DNA of 64,000 bases from NCBI RefSeq assembly GCF_041381155.1, contig NC_091147.1, positions 35,482,909-35,546,908 on the forward strand, in the 5' to 3' direction. This DNA comes from Argopecten irradians. Taxonomy: Eukaryota > Mollusca > Bivalvia > Pectinida > Pectinidae. Below the pieces are notes generated by a model. The model made no database searches. It saw nothing but the letters and a program-made list of their open reading frames with translations, and was not told the DNA's origin. Below are positions 12,281-25,349 of the stretch, in pieces (positions within the stretch are counted from its first letter, which is position 1; each line of letters opens with the position of its first letter). Both the position numbers and the translations under genes were made by a program.

Positions 12281-15200
12281 GTAAGAACTATGCTAAAAAA
12301 GAATAGTTGAACAAAGCAATTAAGTCATTAGACAATAGGTATTAAAGATATCATTCATTATGAAAACAGCGACGTGATATGTATGCATTTATCATATCCG
12401 TTTGGTATTTTTGTAAAATTGACCAGTAAGATGAATTTTAGAAAAGAAATAAAAGGAAAACCAGAAAAGCGAAAACATAATCTTTCAGTTATCCATTGGA
12501 AAATGATATCATATAACAATATTTTAATTACTAAATGTTCTTACTCGAAATGTATTTTAAACAATTTCTTGAAAAGGTGCGCCCGACAATCGCGGTACGG
12601 AATTTATCATAGGATACATGGAGAACATCGCTGTTTCTATGAACGTCGAACTTTTCGTCACAACGATGAGGACGACGACAGTCAATGTTAAGGTGACCGC
12701 TCCGAGATACAGCGCAGCTGGAATCAATGAAGCCTTCTCCGTCACGGCTGGAACTGTCAAACAGCTCTTCTTTACCCCATCTATACGTCTTGCTGGGAAC
12801 GAAATGAGCTCAAAAGCTGTCTGGATCACTGCTGATGATGAGGTGGTTATATATGGCGTTAACAAGGAGACTTACTCCTGTGACGCCTTCCTTGGTCTGC
12901 CCACTGACGTCCTTGGTACGGAATATTACGCCATTACATATTACCCACCGTACTACCAATGTGAGCTGCTGATTGTTGGCGTGAACGACAGTACAACCGT
13001 GAATATCAGAGTTGGGGAAGCGATTGGCAGTCGGTACATATCATGGGGAGGAAGGAACTACTATAGCGGAAATACACTGACCGTAACGATGAACAGATTT
13101 GACACATTCCAGTTAGTTACATACGGCGATCTGTCTGGAACCTACATTGAATCATCAAAGCCTGTCTCTGTATTCAGTGGAAATCGGAAGACAAATATCG
13201 GTTCAGGAGGCAGTTCTGATCACTTGGTTGAACATCTAACGAACGTTGACACTTGGGGAAAGCGCTTCGTTACTGTCCCTATACCATTGAGAACTGTCGG
13301 TGATTACTTTAAGTTCATAGCCAGTGAGAGTAACACAAGGGTCACAATAAGTGGTGGTTATTCTACTTCTTTTACGCTGAGTAGTCCGGGAACTGTTGTC
13401 CAGAAGACGATTTCCTCCACCGCTTACTGTCTTGTGGAATCAGACAAGCCGATATTACTAGTTCAATTCTGTCTAAGTCAGCAGTCATCGTATGAACAAT
13501 CTGACCCTATGATGATGATCATTCCTCCAGTGGAACAGTTCGGAGCCGACTACACTTTCACCACACCGAAGTACTCTCTTGGGTCTTACAACAGCTACTT
13601 TATGTTCATTGTCAAAGAATCAGAAAAATCAGGACTTCGCGTCGATGGCAATGCATTCCCCTCAAGTACAAGATACAACAGGATCAGTGGTACCGATTAT
13701 GTAGGGGGTTACATCAGCGTGTCTGAGGGGTCCCACACTGTACGTCACACATCTCCAATCTCAATCTTTGGTGGATATCTATACGGACAGGCTAATTGGG
13801 AGACTTACGGGTTTACCACAGGCATGCGTATGGCCGGAATCAATACGGTAAGTTTCGTATAATTTCAAAACACACGCATAATGTATCAAACAAAATAAAT
13901 GTTTTTTTATTTGGCAAACATGATCATTGACAATCCAATGTAAGGTGATTCCGTGACTTTGTCAGAAACATTTTTGCCGAGATTTGTAATTTTAACCTTA
14001 GTTGCATCACAGAAAAAGTTGGGTAAGAGTATATAGATCATCCGACTAGACACTCGTTTAACAAAATGTATACATATAAGTAAGAGTTATAGAAAAAACT
14101 AATACTAATATTTTCACATGAGTAGTAACAATGAAGTGTATATAAATTAATCTACTTTCAGCAATTAAATTGATTATATTATTCTATAGTAATTAATATA
14201 ATTATTACTGTCGTACTTCCCTAAACCGATCATGATAGGTGCATAGAATTTTGGCCGGTTTAGAGAGGATTCGGTTTCTAGAAGTGAAACCAAGAACGAC
14301 AATTACCATCCAGATATAATTTGTCCGGAACTCGTTTTCTATATTATATTACACAACATGTACATGTCGATTATTTATATGAATGTTGTCACAAAAGAGT
14401 GAATTAAGTGTAAAAACTGAATAAAATCAACAATCCTGACATTGTCACTGTTTATAAATTTTATATGTTATGTGAAGTTTTAATCACTAATAATATAGAG
14501 CAAATCCTTCCGTACATCACATTATCGTTCGAGTTCAAGATATTCTCCTGTTTTGAGGAGGATCGTTATGGGAAAACGCACTGAAATGATAAATAATATT
14601 AATCTATTTTCTGTAATTAAATTAATAAATTATTCTATACCAATTAATATAATTATAACTATTATAATAAATCTATTTTTTTATTTTACTATAATAACAA
14701 AAATATTTATTAAAATAATTATCAATATAAATATTGTAATGATAATCAATGTAATTATTACTATAATAATCGATATAATATTTACTATAATAATCAATAA
14801 AATTATAAATTTAATAATTAATATAATTATTATTTTCTTAATTGATATAACAATTACTATAATGATTGATATATTTAATATTATAATAATAAATAAATGT
14901 ATTACTATCATAATTAATATATTTATAATTATAATCATTAATATATTTATTTAAAATATAATAATTACTAAAATGATTGATATATTTCATATTATAATTG
15001 TAAATAAATGTATTACTATCATAATTGATATATGTAATACTATCATAATTAATATATTTATAATTATAACCATTATAATATGTATTTAAAATATTATAAT
15101 TACTATAATGATTGATATATTTCATATTATTATAGTAAATAAATGTATTACTATCATAATTGATATATGTAATACTATCCTAATCAATATATTTATTATT

Positions 15201-18200
15201 AAAATCATTAATATATTTATAATAATATACTATCATCCCTACACAGATTTGCATCCCGACCCCCACAGTGGTTGGTGATGGTGTAGACAACGATTGTGAC
15301 GGCCTGATTGATGAGGAACTGTGTACCACAGAAAACCAAGGACGGGGTCAGTGTTATTCCTGTAACTTGCTGTAAACGTGGTAATTTCCGCGAGCTGGAA
15401 ATTTACGCTGATTACTCGGAAACCTGTTAACCGCAGTTATTTCATCCGCGCGTCATATTTAGTGTATGCATGAAACTATATGATGGCAGACGCTCGAAGG
15501 CTTGTGTATAGCGTTAATATGTGCAACAACATCACGAAAATAACCACTCGCGAATATATATATATATATCTACAGTAATATATAATGAGTTTCAATTATT
15601 GAAACATTGACGATGCATTATGATAGCATAAAAGGCATTACCCAATCTGTTTCGATTTCCCTTTAGATGATGATGGAGATGGTCAGGCAGAAGAGGATTG
15701 TGCAACTCCTCCCCCGAGTAAGTATAAATTGTCTGACGATGTTTGCAATTGCTAAATATCATCAAGAGTTTGAACTGGGTCAACATATGTAAGACATTCT
15801 CTATCAACGTTAATAGTCGAACACTGATACTTTTATCAAAGTCAACCCTGCTTTAGCGACCACCTCTGTATACAGAATATTCGCTTAATACGAACACTTC
15901 CTTAGGGTCCCCGAAATGTTAAAATTCAACCAACTTTGTCCTGTGTATATAGAGAATACACGGTTAGTATCTTACAATACAAGGTTTATTTTGGTGCGAG
16001 ACTTAGGAAAGCCGAGATGACGAGGCTTTGCCGAGTCATCTCGGCTTTCCGTGTCGAGCACCAAAATAATCCTTGTATTGTAAGATACTAACCGTGTATT
16101 CTGTTTATCCTGCAACCATTATGGCTTTCAAAACGAAAGCAAATTGACAGTTCCTTACTTTGTTTCGCTCGAAGCGAGACGCTTCTTTGATGCGGAGGTA
16201 AAGATTCATTCACTTAACCGAATGAGAGTGTACTCCTTTTTACAGCCGTGGGAAATAAATAAGCGCATTCACAAACAGTAACCGTAATTCTATTCAGGGT
16301 GATATATCACTGAAAGGAAAGGAAAATACTCAAATAACAACCAATACCCATTAAAGAATTACTTAACAATACATACCTTTGTCATGAGCCAAGAAAAAGA
16401 CGACACCGCCTTACGAAATTTTCGATATCGTAAAAATGACGTCATTTCGATGAATGTGACGTCACGTTTTAGCGGGACTGAATGACGTTTCATTCACCGG
16501 AAGTTTCAAGTTCTGGGTCAAGTTAGAAAAAGTTCCGTCAGATATGGAACAAATTCACGTGATCGTATTGACGGATAAAGCATATCGTATTGACGGATAA
16601 TGCACAAGTTTATCCGGCAGTAGTTATCGGTCAGTATGTGGGACAGTTGCAGGATAAAAAGTCATTATAGCTATAGAGAACATTTTTTCTTGGTCACTTG
16701 GGTGATATTTATAGACAGGTTAATGCCTTAAATTGATTTTAAATACAGTTGATGGAGGATGGAGTTCATATGGTGCGTACGGCGCATGCTCGCTTTCGTG
16801 TCGATCAACAACAGGGGGCGCTACTACTGGAATAAAGACTCAGACCAGATATTGTAACAATCCTGAACCTAAATATGATGGAAAACAGTGTTCCGGAAGT
16901 GCGACCATCACTGCTTCCTGTACTCCATCAACCTATTGTCCAGGTACGAAATATCACAAACAAATGTTGAATGCATTCATAAAGAAATTCATATATTGAA
17001 ATCCAATTTTATGTTCATATTTTCCTTTGTATCAAAAATTCAGTAAGAGATATCAGTTTGATTATAATACATCATGTCATATAGTATATGAATATTTGTT
17101 TGTATTTCTAGAAATTATATTTTTCATTTAATTAAAGGAATGTACAATTTGTGCTGAACCATAGCTATATTAAAAATTATACATATTGTGAAATTTAAGA
17201 ATGATGAAGTGTTTGTTTTATCATTGATAGTGAGTTCCCGTCGTGTAGATAGAGCTTTTTAATGCTGATTTAGGACATGCATATTTTCAGTTTCATAAAA
17301 AATATATTTCTAATTCTAAACAGTTAATGGTGGCTGGGGTAGTTGGGGATCATACGGCTCCTGTTCCGTTACTTGTGGCAGTGGTACGAGGTCGAAAACG
17401 AGGCAATGTAACAATCCTACTCCTGCGCATGGCGGAAGTTCCTGTAGCGGTTCCGGTACACAAACTACCAGTTGCACATTGAGCGCTTGCCCGAGTACGT
17501 AAAGAAAAGAAAAGTATAACTTATGCATGCCTAATGTGCTTGTGGAACATCATGGTTTTTATAGTGGTTTTATTCTATTTACCTCCTGTTGAATGCGTTC
17601 GTGTAGAGAAATTCAAGAATTCTTGATTTCTTATTTTTTTTCAGTTGATGGTGGCTGGAGTTCATACGGAAGTTGGGGATCATGTTCGAGGAGCTGTGGG
17701 ACTGGGTCACGTACTCAAACAAGGCAATGTAACAATCCATCACCAGCACACGGTGGTGCAAATTGTGCCGGATCTTCCTCGAACTCAGAATCCTGCAACA
17801 CCCATCCTTGTCCAAGTAAGCAAATCCATGATAAAATATGTACCAAGGTTTACACACATATTCAAAGCATCCGATATATAGCAAATTATAATACCATCTT
17901 AGATGTCGAAAACAATCAAAATTTTAAAAAGATTAAGAAATCGTGAACTTTATATAACTAAAAAGAAATCATTTCAAACAATCGTCCTGAAGAGGGGGAA
18001 TATATATATATAATTTGAGAAGAAGTATTTAAAAATGATTTTATAGGTTTGTCAGTTAATTGTAATTAAAAATCGTTTCGGAGTAAGCGGCATTATTAAG
18101 TGTGAGTAAGTGATTGAATCACTGTGTAGAGAACATTAAACGAATGAACAGAAAAACAAAAAGTAAAAACATCATATCATCTTTCAGTTGACGGCGGTTG

Positions 18201-21200
18201 GTCCTCTTGGGGAAGCTATGGTTCCTGTTCCGTAACATGCGCAGGAGGTGTGAAGTCTCGGACGCGTTCGTGTACGAATCCAGCTCCACAACACGGAGGA
18301 GCGTCATGTGGCAACGACGATACCAGTAGTGGTAGCTGTAACACACATCCTTGTCCAAGTATGTATTCTTTAAAACAAAAGTAAATGTATCGTAATCACA
18401 CTTGTATAATGAATCGTCAAAGTGTATGGTAAATAATTTATGCTTCTACTGACCAGAAATCGTTTGAGGCTTACGTTGTGTATTGATAAACAAAGAGTAA
18501 GTGTTATTGCAGTTATAATGTAACGTATTTCTAAGCAATACTCATGAAAATGTTTTGTCTCGTAGTCGATGGAGAGTGGTCTTCCTGGGGTAGTTATGGT
18601 TCCTGTTCCGTGACATGCGCAGGAGGAGTAAAATACCGGACGCGTTCGTGTACGAACCCAGCTCCACAATATGGAGGTGCAGCATGCCCTAGTTCTGATA
18701 CCAGCAGCACAACATGCAATACATTCCCATGTCCGAGTGAGTTCATACATCTCTCTCCATGTGTTCATTTGTAGATTCATGTCATGTCTAATGAAATGGA
18801 TTTTAGCTTTAATGAAATATATGAGAATTGCTTCAAGTAACATGCATTTTATACTTTTAATGTTGTGTATGTTTTTGTTGACACATTCTATATTACCAAT
18901 AATAAAATATACTTTGTTAAGAGAAAAAATAGTTTTAATCTCTTTCATTAATGGATTCGTAAAAATACTATTTCATATTGAGGAGTTAGTGACAAAAATC
19001 AAACTTATACATTTTTTATATATTATATTTCATCTATATCCGTAGTTAATGGAGTTTGGGGTTCGTGGGGGAGTTATTCCTCTTGTACACTGACCTGTAA
19101 GGACTACGGAACATCTCAGACCGGAACTAAGACACGGACCCGGTCCTGTGATAATCCCCCTCCGCAATACAATGGGGCGAACTGTCCTAACTCGGACACT
19201 GATGTCGCAACCTGTACAACTTCCACTTACTGTCCAAGTAAGTCCATTGTGTACTTTTACAAATCTGAGTAGCATAAATCTAAATCATTGGCTTCCGTCA
19301 TCAAATGTTGTAGTCTCGACAAATCATGCCTCATTTCTGTCCTTAAAGCGACAGATCATTAGGTTTTGTTTATACATTTATAAACCATTCTTGTGTTCAG
19401 ATTAATGTTACCTATTTCAAACTGGTTTTGTTATTTTTCCTGTTATATTCTTACATTAATTAAAGCGATTTTGTTATCAAATCTATTAATGGAGTCTCTA
19501 GTTCTTTAAAAGCGTCATTTATGTGGGCATGTTAATAATTATGCTGCAAAGAGGATGATTTTGAACATTTTTTTTATTATTTTTGGTCTATCAAGTTTAA
19601 AAGATTATTTTCTTAATCCAAAATAAAATTTGGAAGCTAGTCAGACATCGACAACCATCCAAATGCATACACTTCGTAGTTTAAAATAATTCCCAGTCTT
19701 AAATCCAATCTGACTTAAATTTTGTTTTAAATGCATCTTAATATTTAGACATCATCAATAACACGTATGCCACTTCATTGTTTTTAGTTAATGGTGTATG
19801 GGCAGCATGGAGTGGTTGGAACACCTGCTCTGTGACTTGTGCCAGTGGAATCCAACACAGGTCGAGGACATGCACAAACCCACCTGCCCAATATGGCGGC
19901 CAGCCTTGCGCTGGGAGTACCGCTGATAGCCAAGTGTGCACTCTATCACCATGTCCAAGTATGTAATGGTTGTATTAGTCAATACCGTTGCTATATTGAA
20001 AACAAGTACGTAAGTCTTTTGTTAATATTTTAAAGATGCTCCACCGCTGACAAATGACATTTTTTTCACTATCAAAAACAGAAGCATACGGTTTGGTATT
20101 TTTCTTCAGTTACTAAAGTTACTTATTTTACACCATTACAACCATTTAAACCTGTGAGCTTTCAATTTTACTTCAAGATAAAAATATTAAATATAATTAA
20201 TTACATCTCAAAAATTCCATTGCGTAATGAATGCAGTACTGATTGCGTATGCATCGAAAGCACAATAAATTATATTGAATTATTTTTGTGTTAATGTGAC
20301 ATATATATACACGATCAAACACCAATTATTGTTCAAATTATAGGTATCATTTATGCTCTGTCGGCGGGGGAGCGTCTTTAAATGGTAATATATTAAAAGC
20401 GAACTCGGCATAACCCTGTTTAGACGGCACTGAATTGGGCATATATCTTTTCATATCTTTACCTTTTTGCTTAATTTGCTTATAGAGTGACAATGTCTAT
20501 GCAATATTTCCGACATAAGTAGTATTCTACTGAAACAAATTAGTTGAAATACTATCAATGGCTGACGTTAATGGCTGATGTTTGTCTCTCTGAATAAATT
20601 TTAAAGTTGACGGCGCCTGGACAAGTTGGAGTGCGTGGAGTGCGTGTACGGTTACCTGCGGGGGAGGAACTTCTACTAAGCAACGCACGTGCACAAATCC
20701 CGCTCCACAATATGGCGGCGCCTCGTGCTCCGGTAATGACACAGATACCAAAGGATGTAACCCGGATGTTTGTAAGAGTAAGTTGGTGTTTTCTTAATTT
20801 CTGAAAGATTTCACAAAAAATTTACAAACTATAATATTTACGTCCGCTTCTGATATTGTTAGACCTGGGTATAAAGACCACTTAGCTAATAGGATAATTT
20901 GTCTTGATCCATGGGGTGAATTTCATTGATAGTTTTGACTGATCATTAGTCCAACGTGAACATTATCAGTAACTACGAATTGATAAAGACGATATGTGAA
21001 TCAGTAGCATAATAGGGTTATCCTTGCCAAAGTAAAAACGATGATGAGGTCATAAGTTCTTTCAAGAGAAATGGTCCATTTAGACTCCGTAAAAACAAGC
21101 TACAATATCAAATATGAATCATAAGAATAATGGGAAGATCCCTGCTTAAACGAGGATGACGCCATAAAGTTCTTTTGCGAGAGTAATGGTCTCTTCTGAC

Positions 21201-22833
21201 AATGTGATAGCTGATATATAAAACTGATTTCTAAAGGTATTAGAATATCTTGTATTGAAATGCATCTTTACCTTTCCAGTCGATGGCGAATGGGCTGCGT
21301 GGAATCCTTGGGGCACGTGCACAGTGTCCTGTGGAAATGGAACCAGGTCCCGTATTAGGAGCTGTTCTGATCCCCTCCCTCTCAATGGCGGAAAACAATG
21401 TCCGGGAACGTCCAGTGATTTCAGCGAGTGTAACACACAAGACTGTCCAGTGCGGCAAGCTGGCGTATACCAACAGGTAAGATTGGACGTTTACAAATAA
21501 AAATTAAATGTGAGTAGCTTACACACTCATCACAATTCGTTGTACGTTCTGAACAGCATAGATGTTAACATTTTGCTTTATAAATTGACACAGCTTGCAT
21601 ATAAGCCCAACCAAAAGTGTGAAAAAGTGAAGCGTAATCGTTGGATATTTTAATGTTTAAGATATGATTTGACCACAACTTTCGTCAAAAATAATATATT
21701 AGAGTACCGAGACGTCCATTAAAGCGATCCCACATCCCGTTCGAACCATTCATTTCATACCTTGAAGATCAACCGCTCCTAAAGCTAGAATTGTTACCGT
21801 AAATCAATGCCAAAGACTAAACATAACATTGCAACGCGACAAAATTAAATAAACCTAGTTCGTATGTCTTGATACATTAGCAAAAAGAACCCTTGAATGG
21901 TTTTGTTTCACAATTTTATCTATTTCTTTAAAATCTTGGGTCAATGTTGTAAATACTTTATAACTAAAAAAGATACGAATATTTGAAAACTTGAAACTCA
22001 AATATCATTATACTTTATGACAAGGAGACACAAAATGAGTATACCGCAGCCTGCCAAAGCATAGTACATTCGTACACTGCAACACAATGCACACAATGGT
22101 CAGTCCTTAAAAGTAAATTTAATAAACTAAACGAAACCATTGTTTTATTTTAATGTTTACCATCTTACTTTGCCTGACATATATAATTTTATCTACAATG
22201 TAATTACCTGTTTATCGTTTAGTTATGCCCTGCAAATTGGTTTACCTGTGAAAGCGGCCAGATCACGTGTATAGACAGGTCCTATATGTGTGACTGTGCG
22301 AATGACTGTGACGACGGAAGTGACGAAACACAAGGCTACGCCGGATGTAACGCCGCCCTGCTACAGGCTTGTGGGAACGGTGCCGAAAGTAAGTACACGT
22401 CATGTGTTTGCGAGCGCAACGTCATAATTTTCAGAGAAATGGGAATTCAATTTTTAATTCTAATAAGGAGATGCATTCAAAACATTATTATGATATTTAG
22501 TGATGTTCGTATAGCTATTATCAATATAAATATACATATATATGTGATAATAATAAATATATGTTTATAGATTTAATAGATCCAAACAGTATGAATTTTA
22601 TGTTATAGTTCAGTTTTAAGAAAATGTGTACGTAGAAACTTTTATAATATGCAAGAAGATACAAATGGTCCAGAATATTAGTCAACAAAATGAGGAATTT
22701 ATTTTACACTCATTCGAAATTTTCAATTGTATATTTGTTATTGTTATTTCTTCTCTTCTCTTTAGGCATCCTGCGGATTTCCACATGGTTAAGTGTCCTG
22801 GTATTCTGCACTGCGTCTTTTCTATTGATATGA
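11305..22833 (+). CDS. Gene B: IgGFc-binding-like / 9xTSP1 / LDLa modular surface protein
   Basis: Complete model with exons 11305-11308, 12227-12280, 12577-13847, 15247-15346, 15667-15717, 16749-16943, 17324-17494, 17645-17815, 18188-18358, 18566-18736, 19046-19237, 19788-19958, 20607-20777, 21280-21476, 22223-22388 and 22766-22833. The total is 3324 bases, 1107 codons plus stop. The start was chosen because ATGG at 11305 sits directly before a consensus donor (GTATGT). It joins exon 2 to give a textbook signal peptide, [20 protein letters not shown]. Domains in order: IgGFc-binding-like (residues about 20-443), Asp-rich motif, nine TSP1 repeats, LDLa, hydrophobic tail. It is a tandem paralogue of gene A, same orientation, 3.1 kb apart. 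The function is unknown; an extracellular binding role on the cell surface is inferred from the modules. Confidence 0.87.
11500..11841. repeat. M3-family inverted-repeat element in gene B intron 1
   Basis: Internal segments CACTATCAAAAACAG, TTTTTCTTCAGTTAC and GATCAAACACCAATTAT match the copy at 20029-20382. The right end GGTGGAGCATCTT matches the M3 terminal repeat. The left end has decayed. Confidence 0.7.
12577..13847 (+). CDS. Gene B exon 3: IgGFc-binding-protein-like domain
   Basis: Same length (1271 bp) and boundaries as gene A exon 3, joined in phase to the signal peptide. The first 750 bases are almost identical to gene A. A block at 13330-13467 is clearly diverged, and similarity rises again afterwards. 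The donor is GTAAGT at 13848. Confidence 0.9.
14580..15235. repeat. Low-complexity A/T tract in gene B intron 3
   Basis: About 650 bases almost free of G and C, built from ATAATTATTATAAT-like words. There are longer internal repeats, for example TGATATATTTCATATTAT at about 14974 and 15111. Open frames here read only Ile, Asn, Tyr and Lys and are not genes. Confidence 0.9.
15247..15717 (+). CDS. Gene B exons 4-5: Asp-rich metal-binding motif
   Basis: Exon 4 (15247-15346) encodes [20 protein letters not shown] then [13 protein letters not shown]. Exon 5 (15667-15717) encodes [17 protein letters not shown]. Lengths match gene A exactly (100 and 51 bases). Acceptor and donor are canonical. Directly upstream lies a 650-bp A/T-only tract. 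Confidence 0.83.
15950..16102. repeat. Long near-perfect foldback in gene B intron 5
   Basis: Left arm AGAATACACGGTTAGTATC at about 15952 onward is mirrored by GATACTAACCGTGTATTCT ending at about 16102. The inner arms pair through GGAAAGCCGAGATGAC / GTCATCTCGGCTTTCC around a loop containing GCTTTG. It directly abuts the M4 element. Confidence 0.88.
16104..16658. mobile_element. M4 miniature element with 13-bp terminal inverted repeats
   Basis: Terminal repeats TTTATCCTGCAAC (16104-16116) and GTTGCAGGATAAA (16646-16658) bound a 555-bp non-coding block in the intron before TSP1 repeat 1. A matching end fragment lies at 35931-36000. It contains two TGACGTCA palindromes near 16438 and 16459. No transposase is visible, so it is non-autonomous. 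Confidence 0.7.
16749..21476 (+). CDS. Gene B exons 6-14: nine thrombospondin type 1 repeats
   Basis: Nine single-repeat exons with lengths 195, 171, 171, 171, 171, 192, 171, 171 and 197 bases. All start in phase 1; the first eight also end in phase 1. Each encodes a Trp-containing start ([39 protein letters not shown]), a CSxTC or CTxTC core and a closing CP. Repeats 1 and 6 carry longer loops. Repeats 4 and 5 (18188 and 18566) are very similar to each other, which points to recent exon duplication. Repeats 3 to 7 have no partner in gene A. The tryptophan spacing fits the C-mannosylation pattern known for TSP1 repeats. Confidence 0.9.
20029..20382. repeat. M3-family MITE in gene B intron 12
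   Basis: Starts TTTAAAGATGCTCCACCGC and ends GCGGGGGAGCGTCTTTAAA, an approximate terminal inverted repeat. It is 354 bp and AT-rich inside. Other copies: about 11500, 42551 and 51090. Confidence 0.85.
22223..22388 (+). CDS. Gene B exon 15: LDL-receptor class A module
   Basis: Encodes [20 protein letters not shown], then [14 protein letters not shown], then GYAGC and ACGNGAE. It has the LDLa acidic calcium motif and the same extra cysteines as gene A. It starts in phase 0 after the special last TSP1 exon and ends in phase 1 (donor GTAAGT). Confidence 0.88.
22400..22442. repeat. Fragment of an M2-family element
   Basis: CATGTGTTTGCGAGCGCAACGTC-like sequence matches one arm of the M2 family. 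Only about 40 bases remain, a few bases after the LDLa exon donor. Confidence 0.5.
22766..22833 (+). CDS. Gene B last exon: hydrophobic C-terminal tail
   Basis: Reads [20 protein letters not shown] then LI and stop. It is the same length as the gene A tail, but after SILR the sequences differ and there is no terminal Arg pair. It looks more like a GPI-attachment signal than the gene A tail does. This is a judgement by eye only. Confidence 0.72.
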
Positions 22834-23039
22834 GTTGAATCGGACGCAACTGAAACCATCGCCCTTTTCTTCCTGGAGGGACATTATCGTCTTAAAACTG
22901 AAGAACACTGTATATCCAGATTTCCGATGAATTGATCACAAATTGATGTTTCGACAATAGAAATCAGTGGTTACCTTATCCATTTATAAGTTATATACCA
23001 TATAAAGTTATTTTGTATTATTGAAGATAAATTGGTTTT

Positions 23040-23402
23040 AAAGGCCTACTATATCTTTCCGAGACGGTTTTTTAAATTCTAAAAATGGAGAAAAAAAACG
23101 AGATTGATGATTATGTAAAGTTGAAAAAGTTATTAGTTTATCTGTAATATTACACTTATCAATGGCTTCTGAAAAAAATGAACAGCCATCTTAAATATTA
23201 AAAATTATTTTCACAACGCGGATGGTATCATGTTTCCCGCAGTCGCTCCGTGCGTTAGTTGACATTTATTTGGTATTATAACTTCATCATAGGCTATCGC
23301 CATCAATTTGGAACATGATTGTTTTTTGGGGGTTTTTGGGGTTTTTTTGTGTGTGTTTTTTAATAACTTAATGTTTGTTTCACAAAGGTATTGGGTCTTT
23401 AA
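23040..23402. repeat. M1-family inverted-repeat element
   Basis: Starts AAAGGCCTACTATATCTTTC and carries the family core (AACGCGGATGGTATCATGTT). It ends with TTTCACAAAGGTATTGGGTC, like the better preserved copy at 40874-41283. Confidence 0.7.
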
Positions 23403-25349
23403 TTGTCATACTTATTTTAGACTGGTCAGTATATATTCTGGTGACAAATTGTGCGATCTACATTTTTACGTTACCGTATTAAGTGCATTGTGTTGAATAA
23501 TTTTATCCTTTAACCATAACATGTACATTGTGTTTGTCCCCAATAATGATAACTTCATTGATTAGGGTATACCAGTGAATTTGAATAATAAAATTTTGCT
23601 TATAAACAGATTTATTACTAAAATTCTTATTTGTTAAGAAAACTGAATTGGTGTCGTTGGTGCAAAATGTGATAGTGGAAATACTTTTATTATAAGATAA
23701 TAACAAATAGAGCTTACCGCATTTTTGTATATACATGTAGCATACTATTTGTGATTTATTTCAATACAATCAATGATTCTATTAATAATTGGGAAGATAT
23801 TCTCCATGACATTTGTGAAGCATAATGTCATGATGTTAAATGTTGTTTTGAAATATAATAAAAATGTTCGCTATACATAAGCTTTTGCCTTTTTTTATCC
23901 AGGCGATATATATCTTAATGTGACGTTTTCAGGTTTATTTTTTAAATTAAACATAGCGAATCCAATAAAATGGAGAATGATATGTAAAATGTTATGGAGA
24001 AAAATCAACAGAAAGTGTTGTTTTATTATAGATTTAGATATATTGAGTTAGTCAAGAACGAGATATTTCTGTCACATTTTTAGTTGAAAATATTAACAAA
24101 TTCAATCATCACCTGTTACATTGTTTACTTTTTTTAATTCATAATAAAACAAAAAAAATGTATACTGATTTCCTGAAAAATTTGCTATCTAGATAAAACA
24201 CTTCAAGTAAATTCAATAACATTAATATTTGTAACACAGTCTTAACTCGCTATCTCAAAATCGCTTGAGTCGTAATTCCGGTTTAGTCGATTTAATTTTG
24301 AAATCCAGTGTGGGTTTTTTTCCTGCATTTTAATACGACCGCCTTTTCGTAAATTATTCTCTGTCTTGTTTATTGCGGACACATCAAATGACCCTATTTA
24401 TATTTTACCAATACTGTGTGAAACTATACCAAATACTAGTCGTAACATATTTTTATAGACGGGATTACATTTTTAAAGCCTATTCCTATAAGAATTGGAT
24501 TACGTCCATATATAAATCAACATACAATAATAATACAATAATTCGATAATACCTTACCCCGATTGGCATCCAACTCGTTCAGGTAAACTTAGAGTACATT
24601 TTCATAACGCTTTCAGGTGACCCTATCGGGTCAACTATCTTAATCATGTAGTCGCATTATTGTAAAAAAATATGTACCGATCTACATGAAAGCTTCTTAA
24701 CTTATGTTTCTTTTATTGTGTGATTGTAATAATTATGTGGTATATTTGGTAAACCTGGCAGGTCTGTGGGTGTGAAATGTACCCGAGTTAAATATCTAAC
24801 ACTCTTGACCTGAGATTATAGAGTATTATTAAACAGTGACCGGCAAAAGATTACCAAATCGTTCGGAGTTAAATCGGATAAAACGTAAAACAAAATGGAT
24901 CATTTGAATTCGATTACATTACAACATACATGTACATATAGAAATTAAAATGATTGCCTATTTCATATAACATTTTTTGGAGAATAAAATTAATAAATCG
25001 AGACGAGCTTCATAAAGTCGCACATGAAATGAAAACAAATTTCTCCTGATGTCAATGTATTGTTTCTGTCATGACGTCACGTTGGATTTCCTGCCCGGCT
25101 TAGCCAATGAAAACATCTCGCTCCAGGTCATATTACACTAGTGTTATATATTGCATAAATATGATACTGAAGAAAAGACTGGATACCATGCGGATTCTGT
25201 GATAAAGTGGCAAACTTATGCATTGCCAATTGCAATCCATGTCCCAGTAACACCTCGAAAAAATATTAAAGAAGGCAATTATCATCTCTATAACAAATAC
25301 TGATTTACTCAATGACGGCTAATTGAATTAAATTTTTGTTAAGAAGGTA

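Noticed and set aside
14553..15125. Open frames rich in Ile, Asn and Tyr on both strands
   Set aside because: They come from an A/T-only intronic tract; no domain, no codon bias and no splice context.
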